Shown: positions 18,939 through 30,387 of the stretch, piece after piece | Position numbering within the stretch: the first letter of the stretch is position 1 | How the letters are laid out: every line of letters begins with the position of its first letter | Source: Companilactobacillus allii | GTDB lineage: Bacteria > Bacillota > Bacilli > Lactobacillales > Lactobacillaceae | NCBI RefSeq assembly: GCF_001971585.1 | Contig: NZ_CP019323.1 | Span: 1,912,053 to 1,976,052, forward strand | Length of the DNA stretch: 64,000 nt | Direction: 5' to 3' | Made by a program: the position numbers and the translations under genes | Notes under the pieces: model-generated | Database searches by the model: none | What the model was told of the DNA's origin: nothing | The model's input: the letters and a program-made list of their open reading frames with translations, nothing else

Positions 18939-19121
18939 ATGTCAAAAACTGTCGTTCATGAAAATGAGTCGCTGGATGATGCTCTTCGTCGCTTCAAACG
19001 TTCTGTCTCAAAAAGTGGTACACTTCAAGAATATAGAAAACGCGAGTTTTACGAAAAGCCTAGTGTTAAGAAAAAGTTAAAATCAGAGGCCGCTCGTAAG
19101 CGTAACAAGAAACGTCGTTAA
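18939..19121 (+). CDS. rpsU: 30S ribosomal protein S21
   Basis: 60 residues, normal for S21. The N-terminus [20 protein letters not shown] and the extremely basic C-terminus ([13 protein letters not shown]) are characteristic. S21 sits on the 30S platform and helps initiation. Strong GGAAGGAGGG before the ATG, its own promoter and a hairpin terminator make it a discrete transcript ahead of the phoH operon. Confidence 0.97.
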   Translation: MSKTVVHENESLDDALRRFKRSVSKSGTLQEYRKREFYEKPSVKKKLKSEAARKRNKKRR

Positions 19122-19129
19122 TATGACTT

Positions 19130-19166
19130 AAAGGTTAAAACATTTTATGTTTTAACCTTTTTTTTA
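19130..19166 (+). terminator. Rho-independent terminator after rpsU
   Basis: AAAGGTTAAAACA pairs with TGTTTTAACCTTT, followed by a long T-run. Confidence 0.85.
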
Positions 19167-19223
19167 CGAAAAATTTACATACGTGTGCTATCATTCAAGT
19201 AATAATAGGAGGAGTTGTATTTA

Positions 19224-20201
19224 TTGGCAGAAAACAAAGATCAATTTAAAAAGAGTATTCAAATCAAGAATCCACAAGACGCAGTTAGTCTATTTGGAGT
19301 CAATGATAGCAACTTGAAATTAATTGAAGAAGGTATGAATGTAAAAATTCATGCTTTTGGTGAACAACTAGATATTACTGGTGATCATGATAATGTGAGC
19401 AAAGCGTATACACTAGTTGTGAAATTAGTTAAGTTAATTGAGAGTGGTATTGGATTAGGATCAGCAGATATTGTCAGTGGCATGAAGATGGTTGAACGTG
19501 GAACTCTAGATTACTTTGAGGATTTGTATAAAACCGAACTGATTAGAGACTTCAGTGGGAAACCAGTTAGAGTTAGAAACTTTGGTCAGAGACAATACAT
19601 TAATGCTATTAATCACAATGATATTACATTTGGAATTGGACCAGCTGGTACTGGTAAAACTTACCTTGCCGTTGTAATGGCCGTTGCTGCTCTTAAAAAG
19701 GGAACAGTTAAACGTATCGTCCTTACTAGACCTGCTGTTGAAGCGGGTGAAAGTTTGGGATTTTTGCCGGGCGACTTAAAGGAAAAGGTCGATCCGTACT
19801 TGCGTCCCATTTATGACGCATTATACGCAATTATGGGAGCAGATCACACAGGTCGCCTATTGGAACGTGGAGTTATTGAAATCGCCCCTCTAGCTTATAT
19901 GAGAGGGCGTACGTTGGATGAATCATTTGTTATACTAGATGAGGCTCAAAATACCACTAGAGAACAAATGAAGATGTTTTTAACACGTTTAGGATTTGAT
20001 TCCAAGATGATAGTGAATGGTGATATTTCTCAGATTGATCTACCACGTAATTCTCGTAGCGGATTAATTCAAGCTCAGAAAATATTGCAAAATTTACCAC
20101 ACGTACAATTTGTTGATTTCACTTCCGCTGATGTTGTTAGACATCCAGTAGTAGCCGAGATTATTGATGCGTATGATGATTCTGATAAAATTGAAAAATA
20201 A
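19224..20201 (+). CDS. PhoH-family ATPase
   Basis: 325 residues from TTG 19224, placed 10 bases after TAGGAGGA; a TTG at 19215 is too close to that site. An N-terminal KH-like segment (about 1-115) precedes the PhoH domain with Walker A GPAGTGKT (about 132) and Walker B FVILDEAQN (about 228). PhoH proteins are P-loop NTPases linked to RNA metabolism. The neighbour ybeY, an rRNA maturation factor, supports a ribosome or RNA role, as in many Firmicutes. Confidence 0.92.
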   Translation: MAENKDQFKKSIQIKNPQDAVSLFGVNDSNLKLIEEGMNVKIHAFGEQLDITGDHDNVSKAYTLVVKLVKLIESGIGLGSADIVSGMKMVERGTLDYFEDLYKTELIRDFSGKPVRVRNFGQRQYINAINHNDITFGIGPAGTGKTYLAVVMAVAALKKGTVKRIVLTRPAVEAGESLGFLPGDLKEKVDPYLRPIYDALYAIMGADHTGRLLERGVIEIAPLAYMRGRTLDESFVILDEAQNTTREQMKMFLTRLGFDSKMIVNGDISQIDLPRNSRSGLIQAQKILQNLPHVQFVDFTSADVVRHPVVAEIIDAYDDSDKIEK

Positions 20202-20212
20202 CGGGGATAAGT

Positions 20213-20683
20213 ATGGATTTAGAAATTTATAATGATGATAAGTTAATCGATCAATCACGTGTTGATTGGGTCAATGATATTGTGAAGTTTACTTTTGACA
20301 AATTAGAATTAAAAGATGACACTCAATTATCAATTCATTTTGTTACAAAAGATAAAATTCATGAAATTAATAAAGAATATCGTGATACCGATAGAGCAAC
20401 TGACGTAATTAGTTTTGCCATTAATGATGGAGAGGATTCATTGAATTATTTGGAAGAGCAAATTCCTGATTTGCCATTGGATCTTGGAGACTTATTTATA
20501 AGTGTTGAAATCGTTGATGAACATGCTAAAGATTACGAGCATTCATTTGATCGTGAATTAGGATATACGATTGTGCATGGGATTCTTCATTTAAACGGTT
20601 ATGATCACATAAAACCAGAAGATGAAAAGGTCATGATTGGTTTACAAGAAGAAATTCTTAGTGCGTATGGATTACAAAAATAG
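20213..20683 (+). CDS. ybeY: Endoribonuclease YbeY (16S rRNA maturation)
   Basis: 156 residues. The zinc-binding signature HGILHLNGYDH (about residue 122) and the upstream RATDVISFAI segment identify YbeY, a single-strand endoribonuclease used in 16S rRNA 3' maturation and ribosome quality control. It follows phoH by 11 bases and precedes cdd and era. Many Firmicutes have dgkA between ybeY and cdd; it is absent here. Confidence 0.95.
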   Translation: MDLEIYNDDKLIDQSRVDWVNDIVKFTFDKLELKDDTQLSIHFVTKDKIHEINKEYRDTDRATDVISFAINDGEDSLNYLEEQIPDLPLDLGDLFISVEIVDEHAKDYEHSFDRELGYTIVHGILHLNGYDHIKPEDEKVMIGLQEEILSAYGLQK

Positions 20684-20706
20684 CAATTAAATAGGAGACT
20701 GGGTCA

Positions 20707-21108
20707 GTGGAAATTAACGAACAAGAATTATTTGATATAGCATATAAAGCCATGGATCATGCGTATGCACCGTATTCAAATTATACAGTCGGTGCAGCTA
20801 TTCTATGTGATGATGGAAAAATTTATTCTGGTGTTAATATAGAAAATGCTTCATATGGATTGACCAATTGTGCTGAAAGAACAGCTATATTCAAGGCTGT
20901 ATCTGTTGGTGCTAAGGAAATAAAAGCTATTGCAATCGTTAATGGAACTTCAGATATGTCTAAACCTTGTGGTGCATGTAGACAAGTTATGAGTGAATTT
21001 ATGAAATCAGATGCACCAGTATTCTTAGCGAATAACGTTAACGAGTATAAAGAGTTTAAATTTAGAGAAATTTTACCACTGGCATTCAGTGATGAGGATA
21101 TGGATTAA
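20707..21108 (+). CDS. cdd: Cytidine deaminase
   Basis: 133 residues with a GTG start at 20707, preceded by AGGAGACTGG. It deaminates cytidine and deoxycytidine in pyrimidine salvage. The zinc-site motifs are [12 protein letters not shown] (proton-shuttle Glu and first Cys, about residue 53) and [10 protein letters not shown] (two further Cys, about 86). The tetrameric small-Cdd length is normal. It ends 2 bases before era. Confidence 0.95.
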   Translation: MEINEQELFDIAYKAMDHAYAPYSNYTVGAAILCDDGKIYSGVNIENASYGLTNCAERTAIFKAVSVGAKEIKAIAIVNGTSDMSKPCGACRQVMSEFMKSDAPVFLANNVNEYKEFKFREILPLAFSDEDMD

Positions 21109-21110
21109 TT

Positions 21111-22022
21111 ATGGATAATAAAAATTTTCGTTCAGGATTTGTAGCAATTGTAGGACGCCCCAATGTTGGTAAATCAACATTTATGAACCGTATTATTAAA
21201 GAACAAATTGCAATTACTTCACCTAAAGCACAGACAACTAGAAATAAGATACAAGGTATTTTTACGGATGAAAAACGTCAAATAATCTTTTTGGATACAC
21301 CCGGAATCCATAAGCCACACAATGGTTTGGATCAATATATGGATTCAGCAGCTACTTCTGCATTAAAAGAAGTTGATGCAGTATTATTTATGACAGAGGC
21401 TGGACAATCAGCTGGACCTGGAGACAAGTTCATTATTGAAGAATTGAAGAAAGTTAAGGCACCAGTATTCTTGATTCTGAATAAAATTGATATGATCAAC
21501 CCAGATGATATGGCTCCACAAATTAGTGAATATTCACAATTAATGGACTTCTCTGAAGTTGTACCAATCAGTGCAACAAATGGTAATAATGTCGATGAAT
21601 TGATTGATTCCTTAACGAAGGTATTACCAGTCGGACCACAATATTATGATGATGACCAAATCACTGATCATCCAGAATACTTTATCGTTGGTGAGCTTAT
21701 TCGTGAGAAGATACTTGAGGATACACGTGATGAGATTCCTCATACTGTTGCTGTAATTGTTGAATCAATGAATCAACGTACGGCGGCTGGTAAACTTCAA
21801 GTTGAAGCAAGTATTTATGTTGAAAGAGAAAGCCAAAAGCCAATTATTATTGGTAAAGGTGGTAGTATGCTTAAAAATATTGGTATTGGTTCACGTATTA
21901 AAATCGAGCACTTATTAGGTGAAAAAATCAATTTGAAGCTTTGGGTAAGAGTTAAGAAAAATTGGCGTGATGATCCATTATTCTTGAATCAGGCTGGATA
22001 TTCGGTTAAGGATCTTAAGTAA
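21111..22022 (+). CDS. era: GTPase Era
   Basis: 303 residues. The G domain carries G1 GRPNVGKST (about 14), the switch region [10 protein letters not shown]3 DTPG (about 63) and G4 NKID (about 124). The C-terminal KH domain includes [14 protein letters not shown] (about 243). Era binds the 3' end of 16S rRNA during 30S assembly. recO begins in the last base of its stop codon (TAATG), so translation is coupled. Confidence 0.97.
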   Translation: MDNKNFRSGFVAIVGRPNVGKSTFMNRIIKEQIAITSPKAQTTRNKIQGIFTDEKRQIIFLDTPGIHKPHNGLDQYMDSAATSALKEVDAVLFMTEAGQSAGPGDKFIIEELKKVKAPVFLILNKIDMINPDDMAPQISEYSQLMDFSEVVPISATNGNNVDELIDSLTKVLPVGPQYYDDDQITDHPEYFIVGELIREKILEDTRDEIPHTVAVIVESMNQRTAAGKLQVEASIYVERESQKPIIIGKGGSMLKNIGIGSRIKIEHLLGEKINLKLWVRVKKNWRDDPLFLNQAGYSVKDLK

Positions 22023-22780
22023 TGCATCAAAATGAAACAAACTTTTTTGGTATTGTTGTTCGTAGACAAAGGTATAGGGAAAAAGATGCGCTAGTCACGA
22101 TTCTTACTAAGGAATATGGTTTTAGAACTTTTTTAGTTCGAGGAACACAAGGATCAAAGTCTAAGATTTCTGGCTCAGTTATTACATTTTCATATGGTGA
22201 TTATACTGGAGTGGTTAGAGACGAAGGTCTATCTTATTTGAATTCTGCTAGTAATATTAAACAGTTTGATGAGATAATTCAGGATATCGAATTAAATGCG
22301 TATGCCACCTTTCTTTTTGACTTATTGCACAGTGCATTTATAGACTCACCGTTAACAGATGAGTGGTATAGGGATACGTTCAAGGCACTATTGTATATTG
22401 AGAATGGATTCGATCCACAAATAGTTATTGATATTATGCAAATGCATTTATTGCAGGTGTTTGGTGTACAACCCAATATGGATTCTTGTGTTGTTGGTGG
22501 TGAGACAGAGGGAAGATTCGACTTTTCAGTTGTTTTAGGTGGAATTATTTGTTCAAAGCATTTTGACACAGATATTCATCGATTGCATGTACCTGAACGA
22601 ATCGTTTACTTTTTAAGATTATTTAGTAAAATCGGTCTTGATCAAATTGGTAAGATTGAAATCAAGAATAACAATAAAGATATGATTCAAGGTGCTATCG
22701 ATTCTATTTATCTTGGTTCAGTGGGATATTATCCTAAAAGTAAGAAATTTATTGATGATATGAAAACGTGGCGTATTTGA
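22022..22780 (+). CDS. recO: DNA repair protein RecO
   Basis: 252 residues. The N-terminal OB-fold (GIVVRRQRYREKDALVTILTKEYG) and helical body identify RecO, which loads RecA on SSB-coated DNA with RecR. The C-terminal zinc-finger region reads CVVGGETEGRFDFSVVL then GGIICSKHF. Where the family usually has two CxxC pairs, the second Cys is Gly and the fourth is His, so the zinc site is probably weakened or lost. Overlaps era by one base. Confidence 0.93.
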   Translation: MHQNETNFFGIVVRRQRYREKDALVTILTKEYGFRTFLVRGTQGSKSKISGSVITFSYGDYTGVVRDEGLSYLNSASNIKQFDEIIQDIELNAYATFLFDLLHSAFIDSPLTDEWYRDTFKALLYIENGFDPQIVIDIMQMHLLQVFGVQPNMDSCVVGGETEGRFDFSVVLGGIICSKHFDTDIHRLHVPERIVYFLRLFSKIGLDQIGKIEIKNNNKDMIQGAIDSIYLGSVGYYPKSKKFIDDMKTWRI

Positions 22781-22793
22781 TACGTTTGTATAA

Positions 22794-22821
22794 TTGACAA
22801 TATTTTTAAAATTGCTATAAT
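22794..22821 (+). promoter_or_regulatory. Promoter of the glyQ leader
   Basis: TTGACA (22794-22799), 16-base spacer, TATAAT (22816-22821). Both boxes are perfect, and the T-box RNA begins a few bases later. Confidence 0.75.
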
Positions 22822-22826
22822 TAATT

Positions 22827-22992
22827 CTATGAAAACAGCGATGCGGGATGGTGAAAGCCGCTACAGTTTCAATGGCTAATGGTTATTTAATTTTTTAATA
22901 AAAGAGCAGGACTAAAGTCCTGAATTAGGGTGGAACCGCGAAATTATTCGTCCCTTGCTAGGTAGACAACTATACCTTGCAAGGGATTTTTT
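22827..22992 (+). promoter_or_regulatory. T-box riboswitch of glyQ-glyS
   Basis: T-box motif AGGGTGGAACCGCG (22927-22940), then a terminator hairpin TCCCTTGC with GCAAGGGA and a T-run (22951-22992). Stem I is compact: TGAAAAC pairs with GTTTCA, the AG-bulge AGCGA and the distal GGATGGTG loop are visible, and GGC (22874-22876), a Gly codon, falls in the specifier position just 3' of that stem. It should antiterminate when tRNA(Gly) is uncharged. Confidence 0.92.
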
Positions 22993-23015
22993 GTGCTTAC
23001 CCGAAGGGAGACAGT

Positions 23016-23927
23016 ATGGCAAAAGAATTAAATGTACAAAATATGATATTGACACTTCAAAAATTTTGGGGTGATAAAGGTTGCATGTTGATGCAAGCTT
23101 ATGATACAGAAAAAGGTGCCGGAACTATGAGTCCTTATACGTTCTTGCGTGCAATTGGACCAGAGCCATGGAATGCAGCTTATGTAGAACCTTCAAGACG
23201 ACCAGCAGATGGTAGATATGGTGAAAACCCTAATCGTTTGTACCAACATCATCAATTTCAAGTTGTTATGAAACCAGCTCCTGAGAATATTCAAGAATAT
23301 TATCTAGATTCACTACGTGCACTAGGCATTGAACCTTTGGAACATGATATTCGTTTCGTTGAAGATAACTGGGAGAACCCATCAATGGGTTGTGCCGGTG
23401 TTGGTTGGGAAGTTTGGCTTGATGGTATGGAAGTTTCACAATTTACATACTTCCAACAAGTCGGCGGTCTAGCATGTCACCCTGTAACAAGTGAAATCAC
23501 ATATGGTGTTGAACGTTTAGCTTCATACATTCAAAATGTTAATTCAGTTTATGATCTTGAATGGGGTGATGGAGTACTTTATGGTGATATTTTCAAAGAA
23601 CCAGAGTATGAGCATTCAAAGTATTCATTTGAGGAAAGCAATCAAGATATGTTGTTTAAATTCTTTGATGAATATGAAAAAGAAGCAAATCGTTTAATGG
23701 ACTTAGGACTAGTTCACCCAGCTTACGATTATATTTTGAAATGTAGTCACACATTTAATTTGTTGGATGCCCGTGGAGCTGTCTCTGTTACTGAAAGAGC
23801 AGCATTCTTATCACGTATTAGAAAAATGGCACATAAAGTTGCAAAGGCATTTGTTGAAGAACGTAAGAAGCGTGGTTTCCCATTATTGGCAAATAGCGAT
23901 GCAGTAAAGGAGAATGAAAATGACTAA
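23016..23927 (+). CDS. glyQ: Glycyl-tRNA synthetase alpha subunit
   Basis: 303 residues from ATG 23016 (GAAGGGAGAC upstream); the frame runs back into the leader terminator but is not coding there. This is the catalytic subunit of the bacterial alpha2beta2 enzyme, with the highly conserved [12 protein letters not shown] (about residue 11), [16 protein letters not shown] (about 44) and YQHHQFQVV (about 71). Its last codons overlap glyS. Controlled by the glycine T-box. Confidence 0.97.
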   Translation: MAKELNVQNMILTLQKFWGDKGCMLMQAYDTEKGAGTMSPYTFLRAIGPEPWNAAYVEPSRRPADGRYGENPNRLYQHHQFQVVMKPAPENIQEYYLDSLRALGIEPLEHDIRFVEDNWENPSMGCAGVGWEVWLDGMEVSQFTYFQQVGGLACHPVTSEITYGVERLASYIQNVNSVYDLEWGDGVLYGDIFKEPEYEHSKYSFEESNQDMLFKFFDEYEKEANRLMDLGLVHPAYDYILKCSHTFNLLDARGAVSVTERAAFLSRIRKMAHKVAKAFVEERKKRGFPLLANSDAVKENEND

Positions 23928-25989
23928 AAATTACTTATTAGAAATCGGTTTGGAAGAAATGCCTGCCCATGTTGTAACTAACAGTGTTAATCAGTTGGCA
24001 CAAAAGGCCGCAAAATTCTTAAAAGAAAACCGTATTTCATTCTCAAACATCGAAAAATACTCAACACCAAGACGTTTGGCAATTATTGTTAAGGATATTG
24101 CTGAAAAACAAACAGATATTGATATTAAGGCAAAAGGACCATCAAAGAAAATTGCACAAGATGCCGATGGTAATTGGACAAAGGCAGCTCAAGGATTTGC
24201 TCGTGGTCAAGGAATGACTACTGATGATATTTTCTTTGAAGAATTAAAAGGGGTCGAATATGTTTATATCCAAAAGCATGAAGCCGGTAAGAATGTTGAA
24301 GATGTCTTATCTGAAATTACTGATGTAATCAAGTCACTAACATTCCCAACTAGAATGCACTGGGGTTCATATGATTTTGAATATATTCGACCAATTCACT
24401 GGTTAGTTTCGTTATTGAATACTGAAGAAGTTCCTTTACAAATTTTGGATGTTAAGTCTGGTCGTATGACACGTGGACATCGCTTCTTGGGTGAGGATAT
24501 CGAAATAGATGATGCTATGAACTATGTTGAAAAACTACGATCACAATTTGTTATTGCTGATGCCAAAGAACGTAAGGATATTATTTCAAATCAAATTAAG
24601 ACGATTGCAAATGATAACGACTGGGTTGTAGATATAGATGCTAATTTGCTTGAAGAAGTAAATAATTTGGTTGAATTCCCAACAACCTTCCATGGATCAT
24701 TTGATAAGAAATATTTGGAGATTCCAGAAGAAGTTTTGATCACTTCAATGAAAGATAATCAAAGATATTTCTATGTTAGAAATCATCAAGGAAGTTTGGA
24801 ACCATACTTTATTTCAGTTAGAAATGGTAATTCTGAACATATTGAAAATGTTATCAAAGGTAACGAAAAGGTTCTTGTTGCTAGATTGGAAGATGCTGAT
24901 TTCTTCTATAAAGAAGATCAAAAGAAGACCATTGCTGATTACGTTGAAAAGTTAAAGACAGTTAATTTCCACGTTAAGATCGGTACGATGTTTGAGAAGA
25001 TGGAGCGTGTACATCAAATTTCAAATCATTTGGCTGAATTATTTGGATTGTCAGCTGAAGAAACAAAAGACGTTTTACGTGCTAGTGACATTTACAAGTT
25101 TGATCTTGTCACAAATATGGTTGATGAATTCCCAGAATTACAAGGTGTCATGGGTGAAAAATATGCCAGCTTGATGGGGGAAGATGACGCTGTAGCGAAG
25201 GCTGTAAGAGAACACTATATGCCAATTTCAGCTGAGGGTGGCTTACCTGCAACTAAAGTTGGAGCAACATTGGCCATTGCCGATAAAATTGATTCACTTA
25301 TAACATTTTATGCTGTTGATTTGATACCTAGTGGTTCAAACGACCCATACGCATTACGTCGTCAAGCCTACGGTATTGTTAGAATTTTGAATCAATATCA
25401 ATGGTCATTAAATCTTGATGATTTACAAAGTTATTTAAAGAGTAATTTAACAGTTCCAGAGAAACTAGACTTGAGTGCACATACTAAGGATATTGATAAG
25501 TTTATGATTGATCGTGTACGTCAATTACTTGGTAATACAGATGTTAGAAATGATATCGTCGATGCTGTTATTAACGGCTCAGATGTTGATCCTATTATTA
25601 TGATCAATACAGCCAAAGTATTGCAAAAACACGTTTCTGACGATGATTTCAAGGAAGTAGTTGAAGCACTTGGACGTGTGGTAAATCTATCTAAGAAAGC
25701 TAAGTTTGATTATAGTGATGATTTAGCTCTTAATGAATCGTTATTCGAGAATCCGTCAGAATCAGCATTGAATAATCAGGTTCAAGAGATTATCAAAGCA
25801 GGTAATTTTGATGCTGAAGCACTATACGAAAAACTCGCATCACTGAAGCCAGTTATTGACAGTTACTTTGATGAGAATATGATTATGGCGAAAGACGCTG
25901 AAGTTAAAAATAATCGTCTTACACAATTAGTTATTGCAAACCATTTAATTGCAAAATTGGGAGATTTGTCTAAAATTGTAGTTAAGTAA
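23920..25989 (+). CDS. glyS: Glycyl-tRNA synthetase beta subunit
   Basis: 689 residues from ATG 23920, spaced correctly from AAAGGAG; the ATG at 23914 is too close. The beta subunit binds tRNA(Gly) and completes the alpha2beta2 enzyme. Signature segments: [12 protein letters not shown] at the N-terminus, [15 protein letters not shown], the HD-like central region and the [17 protein letters not shown] motif (about 477). Overlaps glyQ by 8 bases. Confidence 0.97.
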   Translation: MTKNYLLEIGLEEMPAHVVTNSVNQLAQKAAKFLKENRISFSNIEKYSTPRRLAIIVKDIAEKQTDIDIKAKGPSKKIAQDADGNWTKAAQGFARGQGMTTDDIFFEELKGVEYVYIQKHEAGKNVEDVLSEITDVIKSLTFPTRMHWGSYDFEYIRPIHWLVSLLNTEEVPLQILDVKSGRMTRGHRFLGEDIEIDDAMNYVEKLRSQFVIADAKERKDIISNQIKTIANDNDWVVDIDANLLEEVNNLVEFPTTFHGSFDKKYLEIPEEVLITSMKDNQRYFYVRNHQGSLEPYFISVRNGNSEHIENVIKGNEKVLVARLEDADFFYKEDQKKTIADYVEKLKTVNFHVKIGTMFEKMERVHQISNHLAELFGLSAEETKDVLRASDIYKFDLVTNMVDEFPELQGVMGEKYASLMGEDDAVAKAVREHYMPISAEGGLPATKVGATLAIADKIDSLITFYAVDLIPSGSNDPYALRRQAYGIVRILNQYQWSLNLDDLQSYLKSNLTVPEKLDLSAHTKDIDKFMIDRVRQLLGNTDVRNDIVDAVINGSDVDPIIMINTAKVLQKHVSDDDFKEVVEALGRVVNLSKKAKFDYSDDLALNESLFENPSESALNNQVQEIIKAGNFDAEALYEKLASLKPVIDSYFDENMIMAKDAEVKNNRLTQLVIANHLIAKLGDLSKIVVK

Positions 25990-26069
25990 GCAAATAATTG
26001 TAATTGCGCTAACAATGTGATATATTATAGTTCACTGTTTTTATATGTATATTTGAGGAGGTGACGGCC

Positions 26070-27890
26070 ATGGCAACTCGGATTCCACAGGAATTTATTG
26101 ATGAAGTTACCTCAAAAACCAACATTGTTGATGTAATTAGTAAATATGTACAGTTAAAGAAATCAGGTAAAAACCTATTTGGATTGTGTCCTTTTCATGA
26201 GGAAAGAACACCATCTTTTTCAGTTGCTGAAGATAAACAGATATTCCATTGTTTTAGTTGCGGTCGTGGTGGAAATGTCTTCAAATTTATTATGGAAATT
26301 GAAAGTAAGAGCTTCCCTGAGTCTGTAATAGAAGTTGCCCAGATGGGTAACATATCTGTACCAGATCAATATCAAGTTAGTGATAATAATTATCAAAGTT
26401 CCGATAGTCAAACTTTAATAAAAATGTATGAGGAAGCAGCAAAGTTATATAGTCATATTTTGTTAAAGACAGAGAATGGAACACCAGCTTTAAAGTATTT
26501 AAATGGCCGTGATCTAGATGATAAGCTTATTGAAACCTTTAATCTGGGTTATGCACCGAATAATTCAAATCTCTTGCTCCAATTCTTCAAAAATCGTAAG
26601 ATTGATGACTCAGTATTAAGAAAATCTGGATTATTTGCTGAAAATCAAGAAGGTGAATTGTTTGATCGGTTTAGAGACCGTGTAATGGTTCCAATTACGG
26701 ATGAGTCAGGTAATATCATTGCTTTTTCAGGAAGAATTTTGAATAAAGCCGATGGTGTTGCCAAGTATATGAACAGTCCGGAAACGTCTATTTTTAATAA
26801 GAGTAAGGCACTGTTTAATCTCAATAATGCTAAAAAGACGATTCGAGATAATAAAAATGTAATTTTATTTGAAGGATTCATGGATGTAATTAGTGCTTAT
26901 AAATCTGGAGTTACAAATGGTGTTGCCTCAATGGGAACTAGTTTGACTGATCAACAACTTTATACTTTAAGTCGATTGACCGACCAAATCAATATTTGTT
27001 ATGACGGAGATGATCCTGGTGTAGAGGCTACTTATCGTGCGGTTACGCAATTAAACGATGATCGTTTTTCTTACGGAGTCATAAGTGTTCCGAATAAAAA
27101 AGATCCAGATGAGTATATTCGTAGTGAGGGTGGCGAGGCGTTTAAGAACTTAGTTAATAACGGAGTGCAAACTCCAATGAGTTTTTTACTTAATTACTTC
27201 AAGAGAAACTATAATCTCAGCAATGAACACGATCAAATTGAGTTCCTTAATCGTTCATTGAATGAAATAGTTAAGTTACAATCGCCAGTCGAAGTTGATA
27301 TGTACGTTGGTAGAATTGCGGATGAAATGAATGTTTCAAAGGAATCTATCAATAAAGAACTTGATACACTTAGACGTAGAATGGCAATTAAACGCCCGGC
27401 TAATAATAATAGAAATGCAGAAAAAGCAGTACTTGAAAAAGTGACTGCGACTGTGCATTCCAATTATGATCGAATTGAAAAATCTGAACGTTGTTTGTTG
27501 TATTGGGCAATTAATTTTCCAGAGATTAGAATCAACCTCAAGGGGAATGGTTTCAACTTTGTCCATGTTAATTATCAAAGCCTTTTTAACTCACTGCTTT
27601 CATATGGGGAACAAAATGATGCAGAAGAAATCAATATTTCTGATTTTATGAATGTTCTCGATAACGATGAGAAGAATCTTTTAGCAGAATTGGAGATGAT
27701 GCCAATGCCCGCCGAGTATAGTGATCAAGAGATTAATGATTATGTTAATAATATTAATAATTCGGATTTAGAGACAAAGGTTTCCGATATTAATCATCAA
27801 TTGAAACAGGCTGCAATGGTAGGTGACAATAAATTACAATTAGAACTGACGAAGCAACTGATTGATGTTAGAAGATTGTTAAGTAATTAA
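26070..27890 (+). CDS. dnaG: DNA primase
   Basis: 606 residues from ATG 26070, which has AGGAGGTGA 7 bases upstream (a GTG at 26061 lies within that site). N-terminal CHC2 zinc finger with all four ligands ([12 protein letters not shown], then FHCFSCG), the RNA-polymerase fold, and a TOPRIM core with [12 protein letters not shown] (about 268) and [11 protein letters not shown] (about 311). The C-terminal helicase-binding domain runs from about 430. Classic Firmicute order dnaG-rpoD follows, with a 20-base gap. Confidence 0.96.
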   Translation: MATRIPQEFIDEVTSKTNIVDVISKYVQLKKSGKNLFGLCPFHEERTPSFSVAEDKQIFHCFSCGRGGNVFKFIMEIESKSFPESVIEVAQMGNISVPDQYQVSDNNYQSSDSQTLIKMYEEAAKLYSHILLKTENGTPALKYLNGRDLDDKLIETFNLGYAPNNSNLLLQFFKNRKIDDSVLRKSGLFAENQEGELFDRFRDRVMVPITDESGNIIAFSGRILNKADGVAKYMNSPETSIFNKSKALFNLNNAKKTIRDNKNVILFEGFMDVISAYKSGVTNGVASMGTSLTDQQLYTLSRLTDQINICYDGDDPGVEATYRAVTQLNDDRFSYGVISVPNKKDPDEYIRSEGGEAFKNLVNNGVQTPMSFLLNYFKRNYNLSNEHDQIEFLNRSLNEIVKLQSPVEVDMYVGRIADEMNVSKESINKELDTLRRRMAIKRPANNNRNAEKAVLEKVTATVHSNYDRIEKSERCLLYWAINFPEIRINLKGNGFNFVHVNYQSLFNSLLSYGEQNDAEEINISDFMNVLDNDEKNLLAELEMMPMPAEYSDQEINDYVNNINNSDLETKVSDINHQLKQAAMVGDNKLQLELTKQLIDVRRLLSN

Positions 27891-27910
27891 AGCATACTGG
27901 AGGAATATAC

Positions 27911-29032
27911 ATGGCAACTAAAAAAACAACAGTATCAAAAGAACTAAAAACTGCTACAAAGAAGCTAGTTAAAGATCTTAAGAAAACTGGTTCCATTACA
28001 GAAGATGATCTACAAGAAAAGATTATCAAGCCTTACAAACTTAAAGGTGAAGCTTTAACTAATTTTATAAGTGAACTTGAGGACCAAGGTATTGGTGTTG
28101 TTGATAAAAAGGGTAATCCAAGTAAACTTTCTCTTTTGAAAGAAAAAAAGGAAGCAGAAAAGAGTCCTAAAAAGAAAAATGATACTACTGCCCCAACTGA
28201 TATTAAGGTTAATGATCCAGTTCGTATGTATTTGAAGGAAATTGGCCGTGTTCCGTTGCTTAATGCCCAACAAGAAGTTGATCTTGCTTTGAAAATCGAA
28301 CAAGGGGATGAGGAGGCTAAACAAAGTTTAGCCGAAGCCAACCTTCGTTTAGTTGTTTCCATTGCCAAGAGATATGTAGGCCGTGGTATGCAATTTCTTG
28401 ATTTGATTCAAGAAGGTAACATGGGTCTAATGAAGGCCGTTGAAAAATTCGATTATCGCTTAGGATTTAAGTTTTCTACATATGCAACATGGTGGATCAG
28501 ACAGGCTATTACGCGTGCTATTGCTGATCAAGCCCGTACAATTCGTATTCCAGTACATATGGTCGAGACAATCAATAAGTTGATTCGTATTCAACGTCAA
28601 TTACTTCAAGATTTAGGTCGTGAACCTTTACCAGAAGAAATTGGTGCAGAAATGGATATGCCAACTGGAAAAGTTCGTGATATTCTAAAGATTGCACAAG
28701 AACCAGTATCATTGGAAACACCTATTGGTGAAGAGGATGATTCTCATTTAGGTGATTTCATTGAAGATTCTGATGCAACAAGTCCTGAAGATCATGCATC
28801 ATATGAATTATTAAAAGAGCAATTAGAGAATGTTTTAGATACTTTAACTGATCGTGAAGAAAATGTCCTTCGTTTACGTTTTGGTCTAGATGATGGTAGG
28901 ACTAGAACTTTGGAAGAGGTTGGTAAAGTCTTTGGCGTTACACGTGAAAGAATTAGACAAATTGAGGCCAAAGCTCTTAGAAAATTACGTCATCCATCAA
29001 GATCTAAACAATTAAAGGATTTCTTGGAATAA
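27911..29032 (+). CDS. rpoD: Principal RNA polymerase sigma factor (sigma A)
   Basis: 373 residues. Region 1.1 is short and lysine-rich. Region 1.2 is [17 protein letters not shown] (about 96). Region 2 contains [19 protein letters not shown] and [13 protein letters not shown], the -10 recognition helix. Region 3 and the region 4 helix-turn-helix ([21 protein letters not shown], about 335) recognise the -35. Ribosome-binding site CTGGAGGAA. A strong terminator follows, so the glyQ-glyS-dnaG-rpoD block ends here. Confidence 0.98.
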   Translation: MATKKTTVSKELKTATKKLVKDLKKTGSITEDDLQEKIIKPYKLKGEALTNFISELEDQGIGVVDKKGNPSKLSLLKEKKEAEKSPKKKNDTTAPTDIKVNDPVRMYLKEIGRVPLLNAQQEVDLALKIEQGDEEAKQSLAEANLRLVVSIAKRYVGRGMQFLDLIQEGNMGLMKAVEKFDYRLGFKFSTYATWWIRQAITRAIADQARTIRIPVHMVETINKLIRIQRQLLQDLGREPLPEEIGAEMDMPTGKVRDILKIAQEPVSLETPIGEEDDSHLGDFIEDSDATSPEDHASYELLKEQLENVLDTLTDREENVLRLRFGLDDGRTRTLEEVGKVFGVTRERIRQIEAKALRKLRHPSRSKQLKDFLE

Positions 29033-29050
29033 CAATTAGCGTTTCTTTTC

Positions 29051-29083
29051 AAAAGAACAGCGAATTCATTGCTGTTCTTTTTT
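29051..29083 (+). terminator. Rho-independent terminator after rpoD
   Basis: AAAAGAACAGC pairs with GCTGTTCTTTT around a 9-base loop, followed by T residues. Confidence 0.85.
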
Positions 29084-29182
29084 ATTGTTATTTTTTCTGA
29101 AATTTTTATACTAATTAGTTATGAATTTTCATGAATTGCGTTAACATGTAATATATATACTTTTTTGGAGGATTTAAATTTT

Positions 29183-30379
29183 ATGTTAGATAAAAAAATG
29201 TACGATGAAATATTTTCCCATTCATTTACTATGCCTATTAAGGTTATTTATTGGGATGGAAAAGAAAAGAACTATGGTTCAGAAGGCAAATCTGACATAA
29301 CGATTAGATTTAATACAAAGGTTCCGATTTCTGAAGTTGTTAAACACGCAACGCTTACATTAGGTGAAGCATATATGAATAAGGATATTGAAATTGAAGG
29401 ATCAATTCAAAAACTTATTATGAATGCCTATAAGCAATCAGAGAGTTTTATGTCAAATGTTAAACTAAAGAAAATTGTTCCCAAGTTTAGTCACAGTGAA
29501 GAAAGTAATAAAAAAGAGATACAAGAACATTATGATATTGGTAATGACTTTTATAAATTATGGCTTGATGAAACAATGACTTACTCATGTGCATATTTCC
29601 GTACACCGGAATATACTCTTGAACAAGCACAAATGAATAAAGTTCATCATATTTTGAATAAGTTAAATACTAAACCTGGTGAAACTATTCTTGATGTTGG
29701 TTGTGGTTGGGGAACAATGATGTTTACTGCAGCTAAAGAATATGGTTTGAATGCCAAGGGTGTAACACTTAGTCAAGAACAATATGATTATGTTAATAAC
29801 AAAATTCAAGAAGAAAATTTGACTGATCAAATGGAAGTTATACTAGAAGATTATCGTGAAATTGATGAGAAATTTGACCACGTTGTTTCTGTTGGTATGT
29901 TTGAGCATGTTGGTGAGACTCACCTTGAAAACTACTTTAAGCAGATCAAGAATTTGTTGAAGCCAAATGGTACTGCCCTTATTCATGGTATTACTGGCCA
30001 ACATCCTGGTTTGGGTGTTGATCCATGGCTTGTAAAATATATTTTTCCAGGTGGCTATATTCCTGATATTAAGGAAAATGTTGGTCATATTATGGATGCT
30101 AAGTTACAAATCGATGATTTAGAGCCATTAAGACGTCACTATCAAAAGACAGTTGAGATTTGGCACCACAATTTCTTAAAAGTTGAAGATAAAGTTAATG
30201 AAATGTATGGAGAAAAGTTCGTACGTATGTGGGACTTATATCTTCAAGCTTGTGCTGCTTCATTCCAAAGTGGTAATATCGATGTAATTCAATACTTACT
30301 TACAAATGGTCCTAGTGGAACTACATTACCAATGACTCGTGAATATATGACAGACTTGGATAAAAAGACTGCAGAATAG
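29183..30379 (+). CDS. cfa: Cyclopropane-fatty-acyl-phospholipid synthase
   Basis: 398 residues from ATG 29183, preceded by GGAGGATTTAAATTTT. It transfers a methylene group from S-adenosylmethionine to cis double bonds of membrane phospholipids, a typical acid-stress adaptation of lactic acid bacteria. Signatures: [28 protein letters not shown] (starting about 117), SAM motif [10 protein letters not shown] (about 171) and [15 protein letters not shown] (about 239). Followed 8 bases later by trmK. Confidence 0.96.
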   Translation: MLDKKMYDEIFSHSFTMPIKVIYWDGKEKNYGSEGKSDITIRFNTKVPISEVVKHATLTLGEAYMNKDIEIEGSIQKLIMNAYKQSESFMSNVKLKKIVPKFSHSEESNKKEIQEHYDIGNDFYKLWLDETMTYSCAYFRTPEYTLEQAQMNKVHHILNKLNTKPGETILDVGCGWGTMMFTAAKEYGLNAKGVTLSQEQYDYVNNKIQEENLTDQMEVILEDYREIDEKFDHVVSVGMFEHVGETHLENYFKQIKNLLKPNGTALIHGITGQHPGLGVDPWLVKYIFPGGYIPDIKENVGHIMDAKLQIDDLEPLRRHYQKTVEIWHHNFLKVEDKVNEMYGEKFVRMWDLYLQACAASFQSGNIDVIQYLLTNGPSGTTLPMTREYMTDLDKKTAE

Positions 30380-30387
30380 AGGATAAA

